From NCBI GenBank assembly GCA_963776675.1, contig CAVZNR010000052.1, forward strand, positions 1 to 64,000: a stretch of 64,000 bases of DNA, written 5' to 3'. Positions within the stretch are counted from its first letter, which is position 1. The number at the start of each line of letters is the position of its first letter. The stretch comes from Hyphomicrobium_A sp963776675. Its GTDB lineage: Bacteria; Pseudomonadota; Alphaproteobacteria; Rhizobiales; Hyphomicrobiaceae. The notes below the pieces were generated by a model that searched no databases, was not told the origin of the DNA, and saw only the letters and a list, made by a program, of their open reading frames with translations. Shown piece after piece: positions 46,198 to 56,472 of this stretch. The translations under genes were made by a program, and so were the position numbers.

Positions 46198-48832
46198 CTA
46201 CTGAGTTGGGATTTTGGTTCTTATAATCGGCGTGACCACGCCGTTCACATGATACTTGTGGCAGAGCAGACAATCTTGTCGCGCCATGCTGCTGGTGTGA
46301 CAGGTCTGGCAGAGATCCTTTTTCACCGCGCCGAAGTTCGACGCGAAATTTTGCGGATTGCCCTGCTCATAGCTCTTCAGATAGGGGCGCCCTTTTTCAA
46401 GCTTATGGCAGGTCAGACAGCCGCGACTCTCCAGGATGCCGAAATGCGGCTCATGGATGAAATTGGTGAAGCGCCCCTGTTTGCTCGCGACCGAACGCGG
46501 CGCGAAATTGACGAGCCGCCCTTTGCCGGGGATGTCGTCGATGCTGTGGCATTTCGTGCATGACCCCTGAGCGTCCTTGCCAGTGAGATATTCGAAGACC
46601 GCCGCCGCCGGGCTCTTGTCACCTTTCCGCGCTTGGGGACCGGTCAGATAGAGCCAGGCGTAGATGAATTTGTCCTTGTGACCCGTGGGACGGTAGAAGA
46701 TCGCGTAGTCCTGCCGGTACCAGCCGCCATATTCGGCCCAGCTCTCCGGATCCACGTCGCTTTCGATGTTGATTACCGGCGCGGTCGTTGTGAGAGGCGC
46801 CGCAGCGCCGGAGTTCGTGCCGTCAGGCGCTTTTGCATCCGACTTGGAGGCGGCCTCTGTAGATCGAACGGCATCGGTGTTGGTGGTTGCTGTATCGGTT
46901 GTTCCGGCCGCTCCGTCGGGCTGCGCTGATTTCTCGGCGTCGCCGGTTCCCGCTTTGATGGCGCGAAGCTCCGCCTCCGTCGGAAAGAGCAGTTCGTCGG
47001 TTTGCTCCGTTGCATTGCCCTGAGGTGGCTCGTTGGTGGAAAGCGTCTCCTTGCCGCCGTTGGCCTTTGAGTCAGCGGCAGCGGCATCGGAGTGCCCGTC
47101 GGCTCCTTCAGGACGAGCTGCCTTGTCGGCGTTCTCGGTGCCCGCTTTGCGTCCCCCCAAGCTGTTCGTTGGCGGAGGCATCGGGTTTCCCGGCCGCATC
47201 TTCAGGCTGGGCTGCTTTCTCGGCGTCTTTATTGCGAGCGTTGATCTCGCGTGGCGTGCCGCTCGGCAACGACCAGCGCCCTGTAATCGGCCCGCTCGCA
47301 TCGTCGGCAGCGAGCGTCTTCTTGTCGGTGCCGGCATTTCCGGCAGCTCCTTCAGGGATAGCGCCCACGTCGCCGTCCTTGGCGCCAGCTCTCATCGGGG
47401 GAGGCAGCTGGTTGTCCGCATCCTTGCGGTCATCGGGCTTGGCGTTCTCGGCGGGCGATTTTCCGGCCGCACCGTCTTTGCGATCTGCTGCTACCTGGTC
47501 GGCTTTCGGGGGCTGACGGGATCGCCGACCAGACAGCTCCTTGCGAGACGACGATGCCTCCAATCTCGATTCCGTCGTCACCGTGTTCCAGCCGCTGCGG
47601 TCCCGATCACGCGTGACCGGCCGCTTGGCCATCTCGGCGCCCAGATTTGGCAGCCACTGCTGTTGCGCACTGATGACCACATCGCGCGGGATGCTCGCGG
47701 TCAGATCGGCGACGAGAGCCGGACTGAGCTTCGCTCCGGCACCGATATTGAGGTCGCCCAGAACGTCCGACGCCTTTCCTTTGATCAAGGCATAGAACAC
47801 GCCTTTGATCTCCCAGGCGAGATCGGTCACCGCCTTGATCTGGTCGTCGCTTGCATCGCTCAGATCCTGGAGGTTCAGGCGGTCCAGGGTTTTGATCAGA
47901 GCACGGCCCCGCTCATCACGGCTGATCATCACCTTCATGAAGGGTGTGAGCTCGGCGTCGGACGCGTCCGGCCATTCGCCGATCGAGGCTTTCTTTTTCT
48001 CCAGCGTTTGCAGGTCGAGGGCCGGCAGCGTGAGGAAGGCAATGCCTTTCGGACCGCTAACCCGCTCTTTGCCGATGATCTGGTCGAGATGGCAGGCGGT
48101 GCAGGTTTGCTCGAACGGCGCCACGCCCATGACGCGCTTGTCCTCGCGGCTGTTGTGACAGGTCGCGCAGGTTTCGGGAATGCGCCTAGTCGGATGCTTC
48201 TTTGCGACTTCCGGGAAGTGTTTACCGAAGTGGCCGGCATGGTCGTAGGTAATCCGCGTGCGCCGGTTGAACGGATAGCTCTCGAAAAATTTCGGGTGAT
48301 GGCCGTCGAAGCTGTCGAACTGCACCACGTGACAGGAGCGGCATTGCTCGTTGGAGATCTTGTTGAGACTGAAATTGGCGCCCTGATGCTCCTGGTGGCA
48401 GGTCGCGCAAAAGAGCCCGCGTGCGGCCATGTCATGGGTGGGAACGGCGAGGCTCTGCGCGCGGGCCGATTGCGGCGAGGGCGTCAATGCAGCGACTTTC
48501 GTCAGCCGCTCGGTGCTCTGCTTCAGCAGCTCGGCCGAAGCGCCGTGCGCGTTGAAAGCCGTGTCCGGCATTTTGTGGCACGTGAGACAGGCCTTGCTGT
48601 CGGCGAGAGGATCACCGGCAACGAGGCCGTGGATCCAGCTCAATTTGCCGCTGCCGCTCTTGGTGTGGCAGGCACTGCAATTCTCGATCGCGCCATGAGC
48701 GCTCGTGAGCGGCCCCGGCATGAGGAACTGCGTGTCCTTGGGAACTATGAAGGCGAGGCCCAGGCCGACGGCGGTCACGAGTGCCAGCAGCACCGCCAGA
48801 CGGTCGCGTTTGATCGGCCCCGGCAACCACAT
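46198..48832 (-). CDS. Decaheme c-type cytochrome with long low-complexity linker, frameshifted
   Basis: About 878 residues once one shift is closed. An N-terminal membrane helix (LAVLLALVTAVGLGLAFIV) anchors it or acts as an uncleaved signal. Six CxxCH sites lie in the first half (CSACH, CLTCH, CATCH, CRSCH, CATCH, CTACH) and four near the C-terminus (CTKCH, CLTCH, CQTCH, CLLCH). Between them is an acidic, Ala-rich linker of about 250 residues with degenerate repeats such as KAGTGDAEKSAQPDGAAG. The frame changes in a run of six G (plus-strand C at 47153-47158); without a shift the last four hemes are lost. The ATG at 48832 overlaps the upstream cytochrome b stop by one base. It is not an MtrA/PioA homologue by layout. 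Confidence 0.78.
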
Positions 48833-49725
48833 CACCAGGCCCCCGATGAATAGGCATAGACGACGAGGACGTGCAGCACCGTGAGCACGATCAGTGCGTA
48901 GGTGACGGGCACATGTACGAACAGCCAGCTTTTGGTGAGCCCGAGATAGACACGCGCGAAATCGAGCCGATCCTTCTCGACCACCAGGTCCTTGATGACC
49001 GCAAGCTTCTCCCGGCCCTGCTGCCCGACGTAGGGTGACAGGTTGTCGATCTCGTCGGTCAGTCGCGTGAGCGGGCGCTGCGAGCCGATGAGATGGGCGG
49101 TAAAATTGCGCGGTCCCTCGAAAAAGTCCCGCAAGTGGTTGGCGTAGAGGTCCATGATCCAGTCGTCATGGGGTAGCCCCGGTAAGGTGGGCAGCCCCGG
49201 GAAGGCGATTTGAGCGGCGGCTGGATCGGTTTCGGCCACTGCGTCGTGGACGTCCCGCGCCAGCTTGGCGCGAAGAGTGGGGATGCGATCGTAGCTGACG
49301 CGCTCGTCGATCCGGCCCTTGGCCTTCAGCGACCAAGCGAGATAGGCGCCGAAAATCCCGCTCAGCGTCACCAGCACGAAGCCGGCCCACAGCGCCCATT
49401 CGAAGCCGGTGTCGGGCAGAGAGAAATCCGAATGCGAGACAAAGACGGCGATCAGCAGATAGCCGAGAAAAATGTGGATCTTCCGCCAGCGCGTGGCTGA
49501 TTTCGGGGAGAGGCTCGCCGTTTTGAGGGCGAAGTGGAAATAGAGCTGCAAGCTCATACCACCGGCAAGCACCCAGCCGTCGAGATAGCGCGGGTCGCGG
49601 AGCGCACTGCCATAGATCCAGACGAGCCAGAACAGCGCAGCGGATATCCCCGCGATCAGAAGGCCCTGGGCAACCTGGCTGGCAGGAAATCTTGCCGAGC
49701 GTCCACCGATGGCGTCAGATTTCAC
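48832..49725 (-). CDS. Cytochrome b-type membrane protein
   Basis: A 297-residue inner-membrane protein with five hydrophobic segments. His residues are placed like heme ligands: YFHFALKT, RKIHIFLGYLL, AVFVSHSDF, LFVHVPVTYAL and VLTVLHVLVVYAY. A periplasmic or cytosolic domain of about 110 residues with no Cys sits between helices 3 and 4. It resembles the ferric-reductase/b561-like groups loosely. It is the likely entry point for electrons to the decaheme protein encoded next, whose start it overlaps. GTG at 49725 follows a GAGGGG; TTG at 49737 is the alternative. Confidence 0.7.
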   Translation of the reverse strand: MKSDAIGGRSARFPASQVAQGLLIAGISAALFWLVWIYGSALRDPRYLDGWVLAGGMSLQLYFHFALKTASLSPKSATRWRKIHIFLGYLLIAVFVSHSDFSLPDTGFEWALWAGFVLVTLSGIFGAYLAWSLKAKGRIDERVSYDRIPTLRAKLARDVHDAVAETDPAAAQIAFPGLPTLPGLPHDDWIMDLYANHLRDFFEGPRNFTAHLIGSQRPLTRLTDEIDNLSPYVGQQGREKLAVIKDLVVEKDRLDFARVYLGLTKSWLFVHVPVTYALIVLTVLHVLVVYAYSSGAW

Positions 49726-49806
49726 GGCGCCCCTCAATCGTTACGCATCGCGGGCGGCTCTCCCCGGGAACAACTCGAGTTGTTGTCGTTGCGCGCTGGC
49801 CGGATC

Positions 49807-50775
49807 TCAATCATCCGGCTTTCTGGCCGAGCCTTGGTATTTGTCCGGTCCGGGAATGAGGCTGTCGATGCCCCCCATCGTGCTGCCGTCGTACTTCCCG
49901 GCGATGAGAGTGAGCTGTCTGGAGATACCGTCGGCAGCAGCCGTCAGGCGACTTTGGTTGTTCAGCCTAAGCCCGGCCGAGTGGGATAGTTTGACGATCT
50001 CTGCAATTTCCGGGACGCCGGGTGCGGCTTTTGCCGCGACGGAGAGCTGCTTGCGCGCACGGTCGGCGCGCTTGGCCATTTCGAATGCATAGGTCCTTCG
50101 CACGGTCGCCTTTGCGATCGCGCGCAACGCGGTCTCGAGCTCGACGCCCAGTCCAACGAGATAGAGCATGCGCAGGCGCGCTGTGCTGTCCCGCACGTTC
50201 TCGCGCCCCATGTTGTGCCACGTGTTGTGCCGCACCTCGCCCTGCGACCAGGCTACCAGGTCGAAAGCACTACCAGCCTTGTGCCCGCCTTTGTTTACGA
50301 GATCCTCCTGCGGCACGACATGGCAGCCGTAGCAATTCTTCGCTACGAGGTAGACTGCGCGCGGCCTGATCATCCCCTTGGACTCAGAGAGCCGCCAGCG
50401 CGCCTTCTCCTCGGCCTTGCTCTCGAACAGTGCTGTCTTGCCGCTGAAACCACTGTGGACCTTGATCCAATCCTGGCCGGCGCCGTGGCAGGATTCGCAG
50501 GAGATGCCCGCGATGATCTTCTCCCTGCCGTCCTTCTGCTGCACCGTGAAATGGCAGTTCAGGCATACCGCCCCCGACTTGATGCGCCGAACGCCCACTT
50601 TCTTTCCGATTTCGTTCGCCTTGGCTTTGCGCGGCATTTCACGGAAGGTTTTGAAATGGTGCGTGCCCTTCCAGGCCGCGGCCTCCCGCTTGTGACATTC
50701 GGCACAGGCATTAGGACCGACGGTCTTGACCGGATCGGACGCGGCCGCACCGTCCGCGGCAATGCCGACGATCAT
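49807..50775 (-). CDS. Cytochrome c554-like tetraheme protein
   Basis: Four CxxCH sites (CAECH, CLNCH, CESCH, CYGCH) occur with the c554 pattern PNACAECHKREAAAWKGTHH, then AGISCESCHGAGQDWIKVHS and VAKNCYGCHVVPQEDLVNKG, plus a helical C-terminal half. From the ATG at 50775 the export signal is cut short. The upstream codons of the same frame (LRCSALGLCGSLMIVGIAA) complete a signal but have no start. An ATG at 50855 in the neighbouring frame would serve if one base were missing in the GGGCCCGGGG run near 50820. It is a soluble periplasmic electron carrier. Confidence 0.8.
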   Translation of the reverse strand: MIVGIAADGAAASDPVKTVGPNACAECHKREAAAWKGTHHFKTFREMPRKAKANEIGKKVGVRRIKSGAVCLNCHFTVQQKDGREKIIAGISCESCHGAGQDWIKVHSGFSGKTALFESKAEEKARWRLSESKGMIRPRAVYLVAKNCYGCHVVPQEDLVNKGGHKAGSAFDLVAWSQGEVRHNTWHNMGRENVRDSTARLRMLYLVGLGVELETALRAIAKATVRRTYAFEMAKRADRARKQLSVAAKAAPGVPEIAEIVKLSHSAGLRLNNQSRLTAAADGISRQLTLIAGKYDGSTMGGIDSLIPGPDKYQGSARKPDD

Positions 50776-50881
50776 CAACGAGCCGCAGAGACCAAGCGCG
50801 GAACACCGGAGAGTAGCCCCGGGCCCAAGCCCGATCGACGAAAGGCGGTGCGCATTGGCGACGTTAATGACTTCTCACCCC

Positions 50882-51943
50882 TCAGACATCGTAGACGCCT
50901 GCATCGGCTGTCCCTGCCGGCCACTGGGGCGATCGAATGCGCCCGGGCTTCCGCCGTCTGATCGGCACGGCGAGCCACCCCATCCCGCGGGTATCCTCGG
51001 TGGTCGGCAGGAACGGATCCGCGTGGCAAGCCGCGCCGATGTGCGCCGCGATCGATTTTATGGAATTGACCATCGGCGGGGCGCCGCAGGCGTAGAGCAC
51101 ATCAGTCGGTAGCAGATGCGGAAGATAGTCTGTCGGGCGGCCCAGCTTCACGGCGGTGGTTAAGGTCTGCGGCGTGCTGCAGACAGGTACGACGAGGACA
51201 TTAGGGAAGCGGGCCAGTTGCGCGAGCGCCGGCCCCATATAGAGAGACTCGATTGAGCGGCCACCGGCGATGATCAACATTCTGCGCTGCGGATTCTCGC
51301 GCAGCGCAGCGACGGCAATCGACCAAATAGGGGCAAAGCCGGTGCTGGTGGCGACGAGAACCATTCGGCCGCCCAGGTTGGGCCGAAAATACGCGGAGCC
51401 ATAGGGCCCAATCAGCTTTACACGATGCCCCGGCTTGATGCGCTTGCCGAGCGCAGATGTGACACGCCCATCCTTCATGCGCCGGACGTGGAACCAGACC
51501 GAGCGGCTACGCGGGTCGCCGCCCAAGGGATGCGTGATGCTGAAGGGACGGCTCGGGTAGCCGTTGAAGCGTACCTGCGTATACTGCCCCGGGAGATAGG
51601 GCAGGGCGCGATCCGTCGCGACGCCGACTTCAATCACCTCGGGCGACAGGGTGCGTAATGTGCTCAGCACACCGTCTACGGTGCGAACATCCGACGGCTG
51701 CTGCCCCTCGATCACCGCATCGCCGACGATCCGGCACTGACACGCATGCACGATACCCGGCTTGGCGCCCTTGCCCCCGTGGACCTCGCCCGATACCAGC
51801 CGCACGCAGCAAGTGCCGCAGTGGCCGGCGCGACAGTCATACGGCAGGTTGATGCCATTGCTCAGCGCAGCGTCGAGCAGCAACTCGCCGCGGGGCGCCA
51901 GAAAGCTCTTACCATTGATCGTAATTTGGTGACTTCTTGCCAT
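50882..51943 (-). CDS. [2Fe-2S] ferredoxin/FAD reductase (phenol-hydroxylase-reductase type)
   Basis: A 353-residue cytosolic electron-transfer protein. The N-terminal plant-type ferredoxin has cluster ligands in CRAGHCGTCCVRLVSG and a fourth Cys in VHACQCRI. A flavin-binding barrel follows, with RPFSITHP as the FAD-contacting R-x-[YF]-[ST] motif. The NAD(P)-binding part has VLVATSTGFAPIWSIAVAAL and VLYACGAPPMVNSI. Such modules feed NADH electrons to oxygenases, but no oxygenase is near. Here it may deliver electrons to the cytochrome b and multiheme proteins. The last 30 residues are a basic/Pro extension. Confidence 0.85.
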   Translation of the reverse strand: MARSHQITINGKSFLAPRGELLLDAALSNGINLPYDCRAGHCGTCCVRLVSGEVHGGKGAKPGIVHACQCRIVGDAVIEGQQPSDVRTVDGVLSTLRTLSPEVIEVGVATDRALPYLPGQYTQVRFNGYPSRPFSITHPLGGDPRSRSVWFHVRRMKDGRVTSALGKRIKPGHRVKLIGPYGSAYFRPNLGGRMVLVATSTGFAPIWSIAVAALRENPQRRMLIIAGGRSIESLYMGPALAQLARFPNVLVVPVCSTPQTLTTAVKLGRPTDYLPHLLPTDVLYACGAPPMVNSIKSIAAHIGAACHADPFLPTTEDTRGMGWLAVPIRRRKPGRIRSPQWPAGTADAGVYDV

Positions 51944-52770
51944 GGCCTGATCCCAGAAGGCTTCAAGTTCCCCATGCACGGCGCTAGCGGATGGCTCGCC
52001 GTAGCTACTCTTCCTGGATGCTCAGGCGCCGCTCTTTCTCGACATGAAACGCTCGCCCCCATCGTCCAGCGGTAGCACCGCCATTTTTCCCTCAACGCCA
52101 AATACGATCAGACCGAGACTATCTATTCTTCAAAGCGCTCGTTTTGGTCTAGGAAAGCCAATTGTTACGGGAGAAGCCCGACTTGATTATCGGCCGTTGT
52201 CTATCTTCCCATCATGGTGGGACAATGACCGTTTGATGGTTGCAAAGGGCCGACAAAAGGCAAATGGGGTAGGGGATTATATCTGCAAAGCGGATATATG
52301 CTTGCAAAGCATATCGAGGGTGGCGGATAGACGTAGGCGAGGACCTGGAGAACATTGTCCTCGCAACAACGCGTTTTGTGCAATGCCTTTTGCTCCACGA
52401 AGGACTATCGGAGCGACGTAAGTGCGCGATAGTGAGAGATGTTGCTTGATCCCGACAGGCTAACAATTGCCATAGTTTTGACGGCGATCCGATTATACCG
52501 CGCCTTCGTTGTTAGGCTTCAAAAAGCCGGAAGGCCATTTGCTCAATCGGGGGCTTTCGAGTCCCATCATATTTTATTGGGCAAAAACTGCTGCTGATGA
52601 CCAAGTCGGACATTGGCTCAAATTCGCTATTTCCATCAGTGGTTTCGCGGATGGTGCGGCCATATGGCCGCCTATTTGTTCTTTCATTAATCTTCAGTCC
52701 TGGAATTCGCAGTTCGTATTAGCGATGCAAATCGCGACGCCGCCGTAAAACCTAGTATGAGCGTAAGGCG
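51944..52770. other. AT-rich divergent regulatory region
   Basis: About 830 bases between the divergent reductase and pentaheme genes. From about 52080 on it is clearly richer in A+T than the flanking genes. It contains two nested palindromes (52278-52313) and, at 52055-52082, a sequence like the 5' half of a tRNA-Glu without the rest. No reliable coding frame was found. Its length and position suit complex control of both halves of the redox locus. Confidence 0.45.
52278..52313. promoter_or_regulatory. Paired palindromes, candidate operator
   Basis: TATATC (52278-52283) pairs with GATATA (52293-52298), and the overlapping TATGCTT-GCA-AAGCATA (52297-52313) is a perfect 7-bp inverted repeat. 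TGCAAAGC occurs in both. The site lies between the divergent redox genes. It may bind a dimeric regulator; none is encoded nearby. Confidence 0.35.
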
Positions 52771-54691
52771 ATGAAACGAGTTTCGGCTATTTCGCGGCCA
52801 ATCTTCGCTTTGGCGGGCGTCGTGCTGATCGGCGCAGTATCGCCAAGTCAGAATGTTGTCGCCGCGTCCGGTGAGGCGTGCAAGGGTCGAAGCACCGCGG
52901 TCTGGGATAAGGGTTGCCGAGAACAAAAGAGCCGCCGCGGCTTCCGATGCGAACAGCGGACGTGAAACGGCTGCCAAGGAGGCCGGGGCAGAGAAGGCGA
53001 CCGCAAATGACGGTGCCACAAAGGCCCATCCAGATGGCGACAGCCACCCGCTCGATGATGAGACCCTCTCGCTCTATCCCACCGCCGATCAATGCGGCGA
53101 GTGCCACAAGCAGATCTACGAGGAGTGGTCGTCGTCGCAACATGCCTATGCGTCAATCTCGCCGATGTTTCACAAGTTCGAGCAAAAGTTCCAATCGCTG
53201 ACCCAAGGCACGGTGGGCACCTTCTGCGTGCGCTGCCATCAGCAGGTGGGGACTCAGCTCGGGGAGAAGCGCGAAACGCCGCTTTGGGCGCGCAGCCAGA
53301 TTTCCCGCGAAGGCGTGAGCTGCATCACCTGCCACCGGGTCAAGGAGCAGTACGGGAAGGTCAACGGCGAGCGCCGGGTGGAGCCCGGCAAGATCTACGA
53401 GCCGGTCTACGGCAGCGGCGAGAAGAGCGTGATCAAAGACGTCCTCGCCAATAAGGAAACCTACTCCGTCAAAACCAGCGCTGACGGGCGGGGCAACGAC
53501 ATCCACAAGGGCATGATCACGAACGACCAGATCACCAAGTCGGAGTTCTGCGTCAGCTGCCACCAAGTCGCGGTCAACTTAGGCATCAAGCTGGAGATCG
53601 TCTGGGACCAGTATCGCGACAGCCCGGCACGCAAAGCCGGTGTCACCTGCCAGGACTGCCACATGGGCAAGGTTCCCGGGAAGCCCGAGGGCTATGCGAC
53701 CGCGCCGTCGGCGATCGTCGGCGGCAAGGAGATCAACCCGGGGCGCAAGCATGCCAATCACCGCTTCGTCGGCCCGGGCTATTCGATCGCCCACCCTGGC
53801 GTCTTCCCTCACAACGCGAAGGGCAAAGTTTACAGCATGAAGGATTGGCTTGAGTTCGACTGGCGCGCCGGCTGGGGCACCGACGAGTTCGAGGACAAGG
53901 TCGCGGACGGGAAGATCAAGGTCGATTTTCCCAAGCGCTGGACCGAGTCACTCGACCGTCAGGACGCGCGCGAGATCATCGACGATAACTTGAAGAAGCT
54001 CGACGAGCGCGACAAGCTCCGGCAGCAGGTTATGGAGAACAGCAGCGAGATCGACGGCCCCTACATCGAGGGTACGCCAAGGGTCGGAACAAATCTCGCG
54101 TTCTCTTACAAGATCAAGAACGCGAATAAGGGGCACAACCTGCCATCCGGTTCGCTGGGTGCGCAGCCGCAGCTCTGGGTGAACGCAGCCCTCATCGATC
54201 CCGACGGCAAGAACGTCTGGGAGTCGGGCTACATCGACAGCAACGGTGACCTGGCCGATCTGCACAGCCTGGATGTCGCGGCTGGCCTGATCAAGACGGA
54301 CCAACAGCTGGTGAACTTTCAGACCAAGTTCCTGACGACAAATGTCAAGGGCACGGATCGCGAGATGTCCTTGCCGGTGAACTTCGACATCGATCCACTG
54401 CCGCAACTGCGTCCGCCGCAGATCCCGACCACCGTTCTCAATCATCCGCCGCTGGTGCGCATGGAGAACCACTCGCTGACGCCGTTGGGTGAGAAGCAGG
54501 CGAAGTACCAAGTCCCGGGCAACCTGATCACGAAGCCCGGCAAATACCGCCTCCTCTTCCGCATGCGCAGCCGGGCCGAACCGATCTACTTCATGCGCTT
54601 CGTCGGCTCCACCAAGGAAATGGAGCAGAGCATGAACGAGCGCATCATGAACTTCCACGCCTTCGCAGTGGAGATCGAAGTGAAGGGCTAG
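52771..54691 (+). CDS. Pentaheme c-type cytochrome, frameshifted near the N-terminus
   Basis: The ATG at 52771 starts a good signal, KRVSAISRPIFALAGVVLIG ending NVVAAS. One extra base between about 52870 and 52920 moves translation into the long frame that starts with an Ala/Lys/Asp-rich linker (ENKRAAAASDANSGRETAAK). Five CxxCH sites follow: CGECH, CVRCH, CITCH, CVSCH and CQDCH, in an arrangement like c554-family proteins (YPTADQCGECHKQIYEEWSS). About 300 C-terminal residues have no heme sites and look beta-rich (TPRVGTNLAFSYKIKNANKG). About 640 residues in total. It is exported to the periplasm and divergent from the other cytochrome genes. Confidence 0.78.
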
Positions 54692-54776
54692 CCCGAGCGT
54701 TTCGCATCGGGAGGCCGCAAGGAATTTAAGCAGCGGGGACCAAGCAACGACACGGCGCTCAAAGGCGCGACGTGAA

Positions 54777-54830
54777 GCTTGCACGTGACTTGTAATGCGT
54801 AGGGGGCTTGCACGTGATTTGTAATGCGTA
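54777..54830 (+). repeat. 25-bp direct repeat over the beta-barrel gene's start
   Basis: GCTTGCACGTGACTTGTAAT plus GCGTA at 54777-54801 recurs at 54806-54830 with one C-to-T change. The second copy contains the likely GTG start of the barrel gene. The 29-bp period suggests a small tandem duplication of the translation-initiation region. Confidence 0.8.
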
Positions 54831-56457
54831 CCGTGCCAGGAGAGCGATCTCCACCGTCGCGCTGCTAAGCTGTGGTTGCCTTGTGGTGTCCGGCACGACT
54901 GCCGGACCTGCGGCGGGCCAAAGTGCCAGCGAGACCCGCAACGAGGGATGGTCGACGCAGGTGAGGTTAGGCGCCTCCCCGATCGATCCCGCCGCAGACC
55001 AAGACAAAAGTGCGGCTACCGACAAGAAGTCTACCGAGAAGACCGCGGCCGCGTCAGCAGGTCCAAGCAGAAGTGAGGTCCACGAGGAAAGCAGATCGAT
55101 CGAAGACGCTTTCCAATCCGATCCGCAGTACGAAGCCAAGTACAACGCCGAGGGACAGGTCGACATCTATGGCGGAAAGACCGCGATTGCGCCGCCGCGC
55201 CCGCTGCTCGAGGTCGGTCGCGAGCAATACACCTCCGGTGCGTACGGCGAGAGCAGCACGCTCCTGGGTGAAAAGAATCCGCTGCTCCCTGGCCTCGCCA
55301 TCTACGGCGACTGGCGGACTGCGGTCGCCTATAACAACAATAACGGCAAGGATATCGCCCAGATCGCGACCCGGCTGAACCTCGACGTCGACTTCAAGAT
55401 CACCGGCACCGAACGAGTGCATGCCTTCTTCACACCCCTTCAGAGCAACAACAAATTCACGCGCTTCGAGTTCGGTGGCGGCGATGGCAATGAGAAGTTC
55501 AACGACGAGTTCGACGCCAATCCGCAAACGCTGTTCTTCGAGGGTGACTTCGGCTCCCTCTATTCCGGTTTCTCTGGTAAGGAAGCCAGCTTCGACCTGC
55601 CCTTCACCGTCGGTCTCTTCCCGCTGTTCCTGCAGAACGGGATCTGGGCGAACGACGCGATCCTCGGCGGCGCTGTTAGCGTGCCTGCGAAGAACTCGGC
55701 GGCTTTCGGGCTTTCCAACTTCGACATCACCTTCTTCGGCGCGTTCGACAATGTCGACAACGCGAGCATCGTGGGGACGGACGGCAAGGTCGATAACCAC
55801 AGTGCCAACCTATATGGCGTAACCGCCTTCATCGACGCCTTCGACGGCTACATCGAAACGGGCTACGGCCTGGTACAGGGCCTCGATGGACATGACGATG
55901 TTCTGACCCACTTCGTGACTGGTGCCTACAGCCGGCGCTATGCCAACACCCTGTCGAACTCGACCCGCTTGTTTGCGAACTTCGGGAACGGCGAGGACAA
56001 CGACGGATTTGCCCTCATTTCAGAGAACAGCCTGATCTCGGGCTTGCCGAGCACGCTGCTTCCTTACGCCAACTTCTTCGTCGGCTTCGGCAGCCCTCAG
56101 CCGCTGGTCGATGGCAACGGCGCGGGCATTCTCAAGAACGTCGGCATCAACTTCGAGACCGACGCTCTGACCGGCTATCCGAAACTCGACGACACCGGCT
56201 CCAACACCATCGGTGGCGCGATTGGCGTGGAGTATCTCTTCAATCTCGATCAGCAGATCGTCTTCGAGGTGGCCATGGTGCAGCCCTTCGAGGATGACGG
56301 CATCGGCACAAAGGATGCGCAATACGGCTTCGGCGTTCGCTATCAGGTCCCGATCACCCTGGCCTGGCTGTTCCGCGCCGACGCAACGTATCAGATCCTC
56401 GAAGGTGCCGACGAAGACAACTTCGGCATCCGCGCCGAACTCCGCAGGAAGTTCTGA
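54814..56457 (+). CDS. Outer-membrane beta-barrel protein in the cytochrome locus
   Basis: About 547 residues. The signal region is RAISTVALLSCGCLVVSG ending AAGQS. Next comes a charged linker of about 60 residues (DQDKSAATDKKSTEKTAAAS). The remainder is a barrel with alternating strands such as LAIYGDWRTAVAYNNN, ATRLNLDVDFKITGTERVHA and VGLFPLFLQNGIW, ending with QYGFGVRYQVPITLAWLFRA and a last strand IRAELRRKF with a C-terminal Phe. No in-frame ATG is near; the start is GTG at 54814 or TTG at 54808. It follows the pentaheme gene and could form the outer-membrane conduit for electrons. That role is inferred from position only. Confidence 0.7.
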   Translation: MICNAYRARRAISTVALLSCGCLVVSGTTAGPAAGQSASETRNEGWSTQVRLGASPIDPAADQDKSAATDKKSTEKTAAASAGPSRSEVHEESRSIEDAFQSDPQYEAKYNAEGQVDIYGGKTAIAPPRPLLEVGREQYTSGAYGESSTLLGEKNPLLPGLAIYGDWRTAVAYNNNNGKDIAQIATRLNLDVDFKITGTERVHAFFTPLQSNNKFTRFEFGGGDGNEKFNDEFDANPQTLFFEGDFGSLYSGFSGKEASFDLPFTVGLFPLFLQNGIWANDAILGGAVSVPAKNSAAFGLSNFDITFFGAFDNVDNASIVGTDGKVDNHSANLYGVTAFIDAFDGYIETGYGLVQGLDGHDDVLTHFVTGAYSRRYANTLSNSTRLFANFGNGEDNDGFALISENSLISGLPSTLLPYANFFVGFGSPQPLVDGNGAGILKNVGINFETDALTGYPKLDDTGSNTIGGAIGVEYLFNLDQQIVFEVAMVQPFEDDGIGTKDAQYGFGVRYQVPITLAWLFRADATYQILEGADEDNFGIRAELRRKF

Positions 56458-56472
56458 CCGTGCGAGGTGGTC

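Noticed and set aside
46198..48832. MtrA/PioA-type decaheme electron conduit
   Set aside because: Hemes are split 6+4 around a long linker and the N-terminus is a membrane helix, unlike compact MtrA/PioA.
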